NCBI GenBank assembly: GCA_949283975.1
Contig: CASDUK010000002.1
Coordinates: 1 to 64,000 of the forward strand
Origin: an uncultured Bacillota bacterium
GTDB lineage: Bacteria > Bacillota > Clostridia > Christensenellales > UBA1242
Reading direction: 5' to 3'
DNA: 64,000 nucleotides
In this document: piece by piece, positions 26,275 to 34,558 of the stretch
How the letters are laid out: each line of letters opens with the position of its first letter
Numbering within the stretch: the first letter of the stretch is position 1
Notes under the pieces: model-generated
What the model was told of the DNA's origin: nothing
Database searches by the model: none
The model's input: the letters and a program-made list of their open reading frames with translations, nothing else
Program-made: the position numbers and the translations under genes

Positions 26275-27701
26275 TTTCTATCTCCTTTAAATTTAATTTC
26301 ATCTGAGCGGTCGAAATATTTTGTGTGAAGAAGCATTTTGCTAATGTCACTAAGCGGCCTTTCCAAAAACTCTTCATAAATTTTCTTAATTTCTGGGTTT
26401 TTGTGGGCGCTTCTAATTTCAAGCCCCTCGTCTTTTAAGTATAGCGCATCTCCTCTTTTTTTCCTAATAAAATCATCAACATTTTTAACCTTTGGCTGGC
26501 CTCCTCCGCCGGCGCAACCTCCGCGGCAGGTCATAACCTCAATAAAATCATAGTCAGCAGTTTTGTTCTTAATTTTTTTAATAAGTTCATGGGCGTTTCT
26601 AATTCCGTTAACAACCGCAACTTTAACCGTTGCCCCGCCAATGTTAACTTCGTCTTCCTTAACGCCCTCCATTCCTCTAACTTTTTCAAGTTTTAAAATG
26701 TGGTCGGTTGGTTCTTTCCCAGTTAAAATGTAATGGGCTTCGCGAAGAGCGGCTTGCATAACGCCGCCCGTTGAGCCAAAAATTACGCCCCCTCCCGAGC
26801 CTCTTTGGCAAATTTCATCAAAATTTCCGTCATACAAATTTCCATATGGAATGTTCTGTCGCCTAATCAAATGGGCAAGTTCTCGCGTTGTTAAAACATA
26901 GTCAACATCTTTAATTCCGGGCATATACCCAAAATCGTCCGAAACCGAAAGTTCTTCTCTTGTTATCTCATATTTTTTGGAAGTGCAAGGGGTTATAACA
27001 ACATGAACAATATCTTCTGGCTTTTTGCGCTTTTGTCTTGCAAAATATGTTTTTATAATTGCGCCTTGCATTGAAATTGGGCTTTTTGCCGTTGATAAAT
27101 TTGGAATTAGCGAAGGCTCGAAAAGTTCAACAAACCTAACCCAAGAAGGGCAACAACTTGTAAACATCGGAAGTTTCCCCTCCTTTTTTGTAATTCTATT
27201 TACAAGTTCATTTGCCTCTTCCATAATTGTTAAATCTGCCCCAAAGGTAACGTCAAAAACATAGTCAAACCCAAGCATTCTAAGCGCCGTAACCATCTTT
27301 CCTTCGTCATAAAGACCAACATCAAACCCAAACTCCTCTGCAAGGGCAACTCTAACCGCCGGCGCAGTTGAAACAACTAAAACTTTGTCAAAATTGTTCA
27401 GCTCCTCTAAAACCTTTCGATAGCTTGCCTTTTCTCTAAGAGCGTTAACGCCGCAAGCAAGCGTGCACTGGCCGCAGCCAATGCAAACATCAATTGTTCC
27501 TTGTTTGTTAACGCCATAATATTCCCCAAGTCCCGTTGCCTCCTCACACATCTGCTTGCAACGGCCGCATTTTATACACTTTGAAACATCGCGAAACAAA
27601 CATGGGTTTTTTTCGTCAACAAAAACCCTAATGCTTTCATCTAACTTCTTTTTTAAATTCTCTTTAAGTTTTGCTTGTTTTAATTTTTTAACATCCACCA
27701 T
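26271..27701 (-). CDS. [FeFe] hydrogenase
   Basis: A 476-residue monomeric iron hydrogenase. Two N-terminal [4Fe-4S] sites are present ([11 protein letters not shown] and [11 protein letters not shown]). The H-cluster motifs are L1 TSCCPSW, L2 [10 protein letters not shown] and L3 [13 protein letters not shown]. The four Cys ligands and the proton-transfer Cys of L1 are intact. L2 has Thr where classical group A enzymes have Met (MPC), which suggests a group B-type or otherwise divergent enzyme. The start at 27701 lies one base after the plsY stop; an upstream in-frame TTG is rejected. Maturases hydEFG are not in the window. Confidence 0.92.
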   Translation of the reverse strand: MVDVKKLKQAKLKENLKKKLDESIRVFVDEKNPCLFRDVSKCIKCGRCKQMCEEATGLGEYYGVNKQGTIDVCIGCGQCTLACGVNALREKASYRKVLEELNNFDKVLVVSTAPAVRVALAEEFGFDVGLYDEGKMVTALRMLGFDYVFDVTFGADLTIMEEANELVNRITKKEGKLPMFTSCCPSWVRFVELFEPSLIPNLSTAKSPISMQGAIIKTYFARQKRKKPEDIVHVVITPCTSKKYEITREELSVSDDFGYMPGIKDVDYVLTTRELAHLIRRQNIPYGNLYDGNFDEICQRGSGGGVIFGSTGGVMQAALREAHYILTGKEPTDHILKLEKVRGMEGVKEDEVNIGGATVKVAVVNGIRNAHELIKKIKNKTADYDFIEVMTCRGGCAGGGGQPKVKNVDDFIRKKRGDALYLKDEGLEIRSAHKNPEIKKIYEEFLERPLSDISKMLLHTKYFDRSDEIKFKGDRK

Positions 27702-27702
27702 T

Positions 27703-28455
27703 CTATCCAATTTCCTTTGTTTTATCTTCTTTCTTTTCTTGTTTAATTTCTTTCTTTTCTGCCTTAATATCCTCTTTTGAATAAACTTTTTTTAAGGATT
27801 TTTTTAAGTTTGCTTTATTTTCTTTTCCAACAAGTAATCTGAAAATATTTTGCCTGTGCATGAACCAAGTTAAACAGAACATGACAAACAAAAGAATTGT
27901 TACAACAAGGTTTTTATTTTCGCCTGTATATTTAAGTGCTTCAATGAAAGTTAAAATCGAAATAAAAATAAACGATGCAACTGCTGCATAATCAAAAATG
28001 TAAAGATAGATAAAACCAAAAACAAAGCAAATTGCAACCCAAAGAGGCGAAGAAACAAGAAAAACACCAAGCATGCAAGCAACGCCCTTTCCGCCTTTAA
28101 ATTTATATATAACTGGAAAATTATGGCCAAGAATTACGGAAATTCCGCCAATATAAAGCCCCATCATTGCCTCTTGAGAGGAATGGAGCCCCCAAATATC
28201 TAAACTGCTTCCATCAAGCCCGCCAAACATAAAAAAGCCCAAAAGAGCGGCAATTGCGCCTTTAAAGGCATCAAAAACCAAAGTTAAAAAACCTGCCTTA
28301 AACCCAAATGATCTTAGCATGTTCATCGTTCCGGGGTTTCCGCTTCCCTTTTTAGTTATGTCTTCCTTCATTCTTCCAGAAAGGATTCTTGCAAAGTTAA
28401 TGTTGCCAAGAAAGTAGGAAACAACTATAACAACAACAAATCTCCACCATTCCAT
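27703..28455 (-). CDS. plsY: acyl-phosphate:glycerol-3-phosphate acyltransferase
   Basis: A 250-residue membrane enzyme making lysophosphatidate, the first step of phospholipid synthesis. Family motifs are SYFLGNINFARI, GSGNPGTMN and GHNFPVIYKFKGGKG. Five or so membrane helices are followed by an unusual Lys/Glu-rich C-terminal tail (about 215-250) not needed in the family. Acyl phosphate could come from FakA (8443) or PlsX. It follows der by 4 nt. Confidence 0.94.
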   Translation of the reverse strand: MEWWRFVVVIVVSYFLGNINFARILSGRMKEDITKKGSGNPGTMNMLRSFGFKAGFLTLVFDAFKGAIAALLGFFMFGGLDGSSLDIWGLHSSQEAMMGLYIGGISVILGHNFPVIYKFKGGKGVACMLGVFLVSSPLWVAICFVFGFIYLYIFDYAAVASFIFISILTFIEALKYTGENKNLVVTILLFVMFCLTWFMHRQNIFRLLVGKENKANLKKSLKKVYSKEDIKAEKKEIKQEKKEDKTKEIG

Positions 28456-28459
28456 AACG

Positions 28460-29788
28460 CTACTGCTCCTTTTCCTTTCTGCTTCTAAAAATTAGCTTTA
28501 TTGGCGTTCCTTCAAAGTTTATAGAAGCTCTTAGCCTATTTTCCAAAAACCTTTCATACGAAAAGTGGACAATACTTGAATCATTGACAAAAATAACAAA
28601 AGTTGGCGGCGAAACTTCCGCCTGGGTTGCATACAAAATCTTAAGCGCTTTTCCCTTTTTTGTTGGCGGCTGCTGAGATAAAATTGCCTTTTGAATAACC
28701 TCGTTTAAAACGCCGGTTGTAATTCTTTTTGTGCTGTTGGAGTAAACTTCCAAAACGCTTGGCATAATTTTTTCAACGCGCTTACCAGAGAGCGCTGAAA
28801 TAAAAACAGGCTTAAAATAGTCCATAAACGAAAGTTTTTCTTTAAGCATTGAAGCATAATCGTTAATTGTGTTACCATTTTTTTCAATTTTGTCCCACTT
28901 GTTCATAACAATTAAACTTGGCTTTCCTTCTTCGTGAACATAGCCCGCAATTCTAACATCTTGCTCGCTAATTTCCTCGCTAGCATCAAAAACAATCAAA
29001 ACAACATCTGCGCGCCCAATTGCCTCTCGCGCCCTTAGCGCGCTATAACCCTCAACGCTTTCCTTCTCAACGCTTCGCTTACGCCTTAGCCCAGCAGTAT
29101 CAATTAAAACAAAATCTTTTCCGCCATATCTAAAGGGCGTGTCAATTGCGTCTCGCGTTGTTCCGGCAACATTTGAAACAACAACTCTCTCCTCGCCCAA
29201 AAGGCGGTTAACAATTGAACTTTTCCCGGCGTTTGGCCTTCCAACAACGGCAATTTTAATTGTTGAAGTTTCCTCAAAATTTGAAATTTCTTTAAAACAC
29301 GGCGCGCTTATAATCTCGTCTAAAACTTCGCCAAGCCCCTTTCCTTGTTGGCATGAAATTGGAAATGGCTCGCCAAAGCCAAGGCTGTAAAAGTCATAGG
29401 TGTTTTCAACTTCAAAGCGGTCAAGCTTGTTAACAACCAAAATAACGCGTTTTTTTGCCCGCCTTAAAAGGGCGGCAACCTCTTCATCTGCTGGCGTAAC
29501 CCCCTCTCTTCCGTCAACCATAAAAATTATTACATCTGCAAGGTCAATTGCAATTTGGGCTTGGCTTCGAATTGTCTTTTGAAAAACGTCGCTGCTCTTG
29601 CTGTCCAGCCCGCCCGTGTCAACAAGCGTAAAAACCTTGCCACACCATTCGGCATCGCAATAAATCCTGTCTCTAGTAACGCCAGGAAGGTCGTCAATTA
29701 TGCTAATTCGTTTTCCACATATTTTATTAAAAAACGAACTTTTCCCCGTATTTGGCCTTCCAACAATTGCAACAAGCGGTTTTTTCAT
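28460..29788 (-). CDS. der: GTPase Der (EngA), ribosome assembly
   Basis: A 442-residue protein with two GTPase domains and a KH-like C-terminal domain, needed for 50S assembly. The first G1 is GRPNTGKSS, the second GRPNAGKSS; G3 DTGG/DTAG and G4 NKLD/NKWD are intact. A TATAAT (minus strand) lies 17 nt before ATG, giving a short leader with no clear SD. First gene of the der-plsY-hydA-rubrerythrin operon. Confidence 0.97.
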   Translation of the reverse strand: MKKPLVAIVGRPNTGKSSFFNKICGKRISIIDDLPGVTRDRIYCDAEWCGKVFTLVDTGGLDSKSSDVFQKTIRSQAQIAIDLADVIIFMVDGREGVTPADEEVAALLRRAKKRVILVVNKLDRFEVENTYDFYSLGFGEPFPISCQQGKGLGEVLDEIISAPCFKEISNFEETSTIKIAVVGRPNAGKSSIVNRLLGEERVVVSNVAGTTRDAIDTPFRYGGKDFVLIDTAGLRRKRSVEKESVEGYSALRAREAIGRADVVLIVFDASEEISEQDVRIAGYVHEEGKPSLIVMNKWDKIEKNGNTINDYASMLKEKLSFMDYFKPVFISALSGKRVEKIMPSVLEVYSNSTKRITTGVLNEVIQKAILSQQPPTKKGKALKILYATQAEVSPPTFVIFVNDSSIVHFSYERFLENRLRASINFEGTPIKLIFRSRKEKEQ

Positions 29789-29843
29789 CTAAATTAATTT
29801 ACCACATTATATCTAAAATAACAAATAAAATACAAAAATCCGT

Positions 29844-31925
29844 CTATTTCTTTCTGCAATTTTTGCAAGAACTTTTATCTTTGCAATATGAACAAAAGTT
29901 TCTTTTTTTAAGTTTTAAATACAGGTAGAACAAACAAACTAAAATTAACCCTATCCCAAAGAAAATAAAAATTGAATTAACGGCGCCAACCCCTTCAACA
30001 AGCCTATAAATGTTATAAGTTAAAAGCGCAAGAATATATGCAATTGCAAATTGAATAACAACTGAAATTGCCGTCCACCTCCCTCCTATTTCCTTTTTAA
30101 ACACGGAAATGGTTGCCAAACACGGAGAATATAAAAGGCAAAAAACCATGAAAGAAAGAGCGCTTGCCGGCGTGAAGAAAACAACAGAAAGCGGGCTTGT
30201 TATTGAGCGCATTGTTTGGCTTTTTATGCTGTCGCCAAGAACATCAACGCCATTAAACATTGCAATTGAACTGACAATAATTTCCTTTGCGGCAAGGCCC
30301 GCAACAAGCGCAGAAGCTGCCCCCCAATTTCCAAATCCAAGAGGAACAAAAATTGGCGCAATTACTGTTCCAATTGCTTTAAGCATGCTTGTTCCGCCCT
30401 CTGTTGGAACAAATTTAAAACCAAAGGAAAAACTTTGAAGAACCCAAACAATTAAATTTAAAGAAAAAATTACCGTTCCAATTCTAATTAGAAAAAGTTT
30501 AACATTTTCCCAAAGAATTTTAAACGTTCTTTTTATTGAAGGAAGCCGGTATGCTGGAAACTCCAAGATAAAGGATTGGGCTTTGCTTTTTAAAACCTTT
30601 TGCTCCAAAAGTAGGCTTAGCAAAATTGCAACAACAACGCCAAGCATGTATAGCCCAAAAATAATTAAAACATTTGAAACGCCAAAAAACGCCCCTCCAA
30701 TAACGGCATAGATTGGAAGCTTTGCAGAACAACTCATATATGGAGTTAAAATTGCAGTTTTAATTTTTGCGTTTTTATCCTCCATGTTTCTTGCCGTTAG
30801 CGCGGCTGTTGTTGAGCAGCCAAAGCCCATTAAAAGAGAATAAACGCTTTTTCCGCTTAGCCCAACCTTTGCAAAAATGTCTTCAAACAAAAAGGCAACT
30901 CTTGCCAAATAGCCGCTATCTTCAATTAGCGAAAGGAAGAAAAACAAAAGAATAACTTGCGGCAAAAATGAAAGAATGCTTCCAACTCCGCCAATAATTC
31001 CTGTTTCAACAAGGTCAACAACCCAAGCAACATTGCAAACAGATTTTAGCCACGAAACAATTTGCCCCCCAATAACATTTTGAATTAAATCTCTTAAAAG
31101 GTCGGAAAGCGCCGCGCCAAGGGAAAAGAATGTTAAATAAAAAACTAAAAATAGAATTCCAAAAAAAATTGGAAGAGCAAAATATTTATTTAATAAAATA
31201 CTATCCAATTTAGAATTTCCATATGCCCTTTCTTCTTTTATTTCTAAATTAAATAAAGAATTAATTTTTAAAAATGTTTCTTTGTTTTCCTTTAAAAAAT
31301 TTAAATTATTTTCTTTTTTAAATTTTTTTTCGATTTTTTTTATTTGATTATTTGAATTCAGTTTTAAATTTAATATCATTTTTTTAAATTTTTCTATATC
31401 TTTTTTATTTTCAGCATTTCCAATAAAAAATTTAACATCCAATTTTTTTAAGGCATTTTCAGATTGCTTAATTTTTCCCTTTAATTTCTTGTTGTTTTTT
31501 ATGTTCTGAAAAGTATTTACAAACAAAATAATCTCGTTTGAAATTTCTTTAAGTTGAAGAGTTAGGAAAAGATTTCTTTTTAAATTATTAATGTCACATA
31601 TGTTAATAATTGGGCAAGAGTTGTTTTCAAAGATATATTTGCTTGCAACTTCTTCTTCATAGCTAAGTGGTGTTAAAGAATATAACCCAGGTAGGTCAAC
31701 TAAAACAAACTTTTTTTCGGCAACAAAAAAAGGCTTTTCCTTTTCGCTAACCGTAACGCCATGCCAGTTTCCAACATGTTCGCTAGATTTTGTAAGCGAA
31801 TTGAAAAGCGTTGTTTTCCCGGTGTTTGGATTTCCAACAAGCAAAATCTTAAGCGGGCTTTCAAGCGCTTTAACCCTGCTTTTAAAAAATTTTTTAAGTG
31901 GGACATTAATTCTTCTTAAATTCAT
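29844..31925 (-). CDS. feoB: ferrous iron transporter FeoB
   Basis: A 693-residue inner-membrane Fe(II) importer. The G domain (about 25-190) has G1 GNPNTGKT and G3 DLPG. The usual G4 NxxD is NTFQ, lacking the guanine-reading Asp. The Gate domains contain the conserved Cys motifs (MGFGCSTT and YMSCSAK). The C-terminus carries a Cys-rich tail (FCSYCKDKSSCKNC), which may bind metal. The G-domain end and linker (nt 31200-31560) are strikingly rich in A/T and Lys/Asn. The ATG lies inside feoA (20-nt overlap). Confidence 0.95.
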   Translation of the reverse strand: MNLRRINVPLKKFFKSRVKALESPLKILLVGNPNTGKTTLFNSLTKSSEHVGNWHGVTVSEKEKPFFVAEKKFVLVDLPGLYSLTPLSYEEEVASKYIFENNSCPIINICDINNLKRNLFLTLQLKEISNEIILFVNTFQNIKNNKKLKGKIKQSENALKKLDVKFFIGNAENKKDIEKFKKMILNLKLNSNNQIKKIEKKFKKENNLNFLKENKETFLKINSLFNLEIKEERAYGNSKLDSILLNKYFALPIFFGILFLVFYLTFFSLGAALSDLLRDLIQNVIGGQIVSWLKSVCNVAWVVDLVETGIIGGVGSILSFLPQVILLFFFLSLIEDSGYLARVAFLFEDIFAKVGLSGKSVYSLLMGFGCSTTAALTARNMEDKNAKIKTAILTPYMSCSAKLPIYAVIGGAFFGVSNVLIIFGLYMLGVVVAILLSLLLEQKVLKSKAQSFILEFPAYRLPSIKRTFKILWENVKLFLIRIGTVIFSLNLIVWVLQSFSFGFKFVPTEGGTSMLKAIGTVIAPIFVPLGFGNWGAASALVAGLAAKEIIVSSIAMFNGVDVLGDSIKSQTMRSITSPLSVVFFTPASALSFMVFCLLYSPCLATISVFKKEIGGRWTAISVVIQFAIAYILALLTYNIYRLVEGVGAVNSIFIFFGIGLILVCLFYLYLKLKKRNFCSYCKDKSSCKNCRKK

Positions 31926-32151
31926 TTAAAAACACCAAATCGCAAACGCTTTTTCTAAGTGAAAGCGTGTAGGAGGAAATTTCAACAAGAAAGGTCTTTT
32001 TAAGCGCAGAATAGCCCAAAACAACAACTTCTGCCCCGCTATAAAAGCCAAGTTCGCTAAGTCTTCTTGCAACGGCCAAGTCTTTTAGGCTTATTTTTGA
32101 AATAGTATATTTCTTATTTTTCTCTGCACTTGAAAGCAAAATTTCTTCCAC
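31906..32151 (-). CDS. feoA: FeoA, small SH3-like partner of FeoB
   Basis: An 81-residue protein with the FeoA pattern: VARRLSELGFYSGAEVVVLGYS then VEISSYTLSLRKSVCD. It starts at GTG 32151; no ATG or clear RBS is available. A TAAGAT box lies 6 nt upstream, so a leaderless GTG start is possible. It overlaps feoB. Confidence 0.85.
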   Translation of the reverse strand: MEEILLSSAEKNKKYTISKISLKDLAVARRLSELGFYSGAEVVVLGYSALKKTFLVEISSYTLSLRKSVCDLVFLNEFKKN

Positions 32152-32243
32152 GAAAATATCTTATGTTAAACAAACCCTCAAAATAACTTGCCAAAAACAA
32201 AAAAATGTGTTAGTCTAAAACAAGATGTAGTTAGAGGTGGAAA

Positions 32244-32687
32244 ATGAAGTGTATATATTGTGGACATTTTGACAGCAAAGTTATAGATTCTCGTTCAACA
32301 GATGAATCAAATTCAATTAGAAGAAGGCGCGAATGTTTAAATTGTGGAAAGCGCTTTACAACATATGAAACAGTTGAAACAACGCCAATTTTGGTAATTA
32401 AAAACGATGGTAGCCGCCAAAGTTTTGACCCAGAAAAAATAAAAAAAGGCTTAATAAAAGCCTGTGAAAAGCGCCCTGTTAGCATGAGCCAAATTGAAGA
32501 AATTGTCTTTGACATTGAAAAAACCCTTTCAAACAGCCTAAACCAAGAAGTTAAGTCCAGCGAAATTGGCGAAATGGTTATGAAAAGGCTAAAGAACATT
32601 GACGAAATTGCCTACATTCGCTTTGCCTGCGTTTACCGAAAATTTGAAGATGTTTCAAATTTAATCAATTTTCTTAAAACGCTTTAA
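32244..32687 (+). CDS. nrdR: NrdR, repressor of ribonucleotide reductase genes
   Basis: A 147-residue repressor with an N-terminal zinc ribbon (CIYC at 3-6 and CLNC) and an ATP-cone domain (about 49-139). It senses ATP/dATP and represses nrd operons. RBS GAGGTGG. A weak promoter TTGCCA, 17 bp, TAGTCT precedes it. No nrd gene or NrdR box pair is evident nearby. Confidence 0.95.
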   Translation: MKCIYCGHFDSKVIDSRSTDESNSIRRRRECLNCGKRFTTYETVETTPILVIKNDGSRQSFDPEKIKKGLIKACEKRPVSMSQIEEIVFDIEKTLSNSLNQEVKSSEIGEMVMKRLKNIDEIAYIRFACVYRKFEDVSNLINFLKTL

Positions 32688-32709
32688 ACCAGGTTAACTG
32701 GTTTTTTTT
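32686..32709 (+). terminator. nrdR terminator
   Basis: Stem AAACCAG/CTGGTTT with loop GTTAA, then eight T. The stem also covers the last codons of the convergent HAMP-like gene. Confidence 0.8.
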
Positions 32710-33371
32710 CTTTTTTCTGGTTTAACTTCTTTAACAACTTTCTTGTTTTCAACAACAACCACATCGTTTTCTGGTGTTAACTGTTTTATAATTTTTTCCT
32801 GTTGTTTATAATTTTCGTTAATCTGATTTAAATCATATTCAATTCCCAAAAACTGTTTGCTGTTTCCAAGTTTTATTGGCTTTTTGGTTTTGCCATCTCT
32901 CAAAACTTCAACTGCTCTCTCAATTTTTCTAACTGGTTTTGCAAGGTTGGTGTAAGTTAAATAAAGAAAAAGTGCATACGCCAAAACAATTACAATCATC
33001 CAAATATACCTTGAAGTTGGGTCAAAAATTCCAAGCCCAACTCTAACGGCGGTTACAATGTCTGTTTGCTCTCTAACATTAATTGTAAAAATAAAGAGCA
33101 TTAAAAAAACAAAGGTAACAGTTGGCGGAATTGTTGAAAAAAATATTTGGCGGTTCAAAGGCTGGGTTCTAACAAATCTAACAAATATTATTGCGCCAGA
33201 AATGTTCGCTAAAATAAACATTGCAAGCCCAACATACCACTCCCAATTAATTTGCAAATAAACTCCGTTTTCGCCATATTTAATTGCGTCAATTAGCGGC
33301 CTGAAAAAATAAAACAGTCCAACGTTTGATATAATTGCCAAAACAAGCCAAATTTTTGTTGAAGTTCTCAT
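32694..33371 (-). CDS. membrane protein with a HAMP-like segment, no output domain
   Basis: A 225-residue protein. Four membrane helices (about 5-25, 43-62, 76-98, 117-137) are followed by a HAMP-like amphipathic region (NLAKPVRKIERAVEVL, then LNQINENYKQQEK) and a basic tail ending in KRKKTS. HAMP segments normally pass signals to a kinase or cyclase domain, but none follows. Start ATG 33371 is my choice; it lacks an SD, and a longer TTG frame would run over the divergent gene. Function unknown; signalling adaptor is a guess. Confidence 0.6.
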   Translation of the reverse strand: MRTSTKIWLVLAIISNVGLFYFFRPLIDAIKYGENGVYLQINWEWYVGLAMFILANISGAIIFVRFVRTQPLNRQIFFSTIPPTVTFVFLMLFIFTINVREQTDIVTAVRVGLGIFDPTSRYIWMIVIVLAYALFLYLTYTNLAKPVRKIERAVEVLRDGKTKKPIKLGNSKQFLGIEYDLNQINENYKQQEKIIKQLTPENDVVVVENKKVVKEVKPEKRKKTS

Positions 33372-33434
33372 AAATCTATGTTGTGCATTGAATAATAATT
33401 TATTCCCTGCAAATAATAGTTGTAAGGAGAAAAT

Positions 33435-33884
33435 ATGGAAAACGAAAATAAAGATAAAACTCAAAATCAATTGTTGCTAACATCAATCTATCAAAATGTT
33501 CAAACTGCTCTTCAATCTCTTAACAACATTATCAAATCGGTTAAATGCGACACGCTCGCCGCAGAAATTTCAAAGCAAGAGGGAGAATATAACATAATTT
33601 CGGAAGAATGCGAGATGATTGCAAAGTCTGAGAACATTGATATAAAAGATAACAACATGTTTGAAAAAATTAGGCTTTGGGGAAGCATTAAAATGTCAAC
33701 AATATCGGATAAATCAACTTCCCATATTGCTCAAATGCTTTTAATTGGAACGTTCATGGGCGTTATAACCTGCATAAAAGACCAAAGCGACCACGCCGGC
33801 GCAGACGAAGAAATTTTAAACTTGCTTTCAAAACTTTTAAAGCTTGAACAGGATAACATTGAATCGCTTAAAACATATCTTTAA
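33435..33884 (+). CDS. hypothetical all-helical protein
   Basis: A 149-residue soluble protein I do not recognise. It is almost entirely helical by eye, with a break near residues 65-75, and could form a four-helix bundle like DUF2383 or ferritin-like proteins; no metal-ligand pattern (ExxH) is evident. The RBS AAGGAGAA is strong, so it is a real gene. It is divergent from the HAMP-like membrane protein with 63 bp between starts and converges with the glmU-like gene, overlapping by 4 nt. Confidence 0.7.
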   Translation: MENENKDKTQNQLLLTSIYQNVQTALQSLNNIIKSVKCDTLAAEISKQEGEYNIISEECEMIAKSENIDIKDNNMFEKIRLWGSIKMSTISDKSTSHIAQMLLIGTFMGVITCIKDQSDHAGADEEILNLLSKLLKLEQDNIESLKTYL

Positions 33885-34456
33885 TTTTTCAAAGGGCGAA
33901 ATTCATCTCTAACCCTCCCAATAGAAAAAGAACCGCTTGGAAGATCTTTGGTTAAAGTTGTTCCGGCGGCTATAAAACATCTATCTCCAATTTGTCTTGG
34001 CGCAACAATGTTGCAATTACAACCAATAAAGACATCGCTTCCAACTTGGGAGCGGTGTTTTTTCTTTCCATCATAATTTGCAAAAACAACGCCGCAACCA
34101 ACGTTAACCCTCTCTCCAAGCGTTGCGTCGCCTATATAAGAAAGGTGGGCGCATTTTGTTTGATTTCCAATAGTTGAATTTTTAATTTCAACAAAGTTTC
34201 CAATTCTACACTTGTTTCCAATTTTCGAATTTTGCCTAATGTGGGCATATGGGCCAACGGTTGTTTGTTCTCCAATTAAACTATCAACAATATAGCTAGA
34301 TTTAATTTGGCAAAAATCTCCAATTTTTGAATTTTCAATGTAGCAGTCTCCAAAAATTTCAACATTTTCGCCAATTTCACACTTTCCAACCAAAACAACA
34401 TCTTTTCCAATTCTTGAAGTTTTTGGAATTTTAAATTTATAAGAAGAATTTCTCAT
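33881..34456 (-). CDS. solo left-handed beta-helix acetyltransferase, GlmU C-domain-like
   Basis: A 191-residue hexapeptide-repeat protein. From about residue 60 it follows the GlmU acetyltransferase domain closely: GPYAHIRQNSKIG with the catalytic His, IGNFVEIKNSTIG, AHLSYIGDA, then NYDGKKKHRSQVG and FIGCN. GlmU's N-terminal uridylyltransferase domain is absent, and the repeats begin almost at once. It may acetylate glucosamine 1-phosphate with a separate uridylyltransferase elsewhere. The start has no SD. Another sugar-phosphate acetyltransferase role is possible. Confidence 0.8.
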   Translation of the reverse strand: MRNSSYKFKIPKTSRIGKDVVLVGKCEIGENVEIFGDCYIENSKIGDFCQIKSSYIVDSLIGEQTTVGPYAHIRQNSKIGNKCRIGNFVEIKNSTIGNQTKCAHLSYIGDATLGERVNVGCGVVFANYDGKKKHRSQVGSDVFIGCNCNIVAPRQIGDRCFIAAGTTLTKDLPSGSFSIGRVRDEFRPLKN

Positions 34457-34499
34457 ATAAATATTTATTCCAGTTGACTTAAGATTGTTTAAATAATCT

Positions 34500-34529
34500 T
34501 TGACAATTTGCTAATTTAAGTGGTATAAT
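34500..34529 (+). promoter_or_regulatory. glyS promoter (consensus)
   Basis: Perfect TTGACA (34500-34505), 18 bp, perfect TATAAT (34524-34529). The leader is about 22 nt and contains AAGGAGAAG. No T-box is present. Confidence 0.85.
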
Positions 34530-34558
34530 TTCGCTTGAATAATTTTAAGGAGAAGTTT

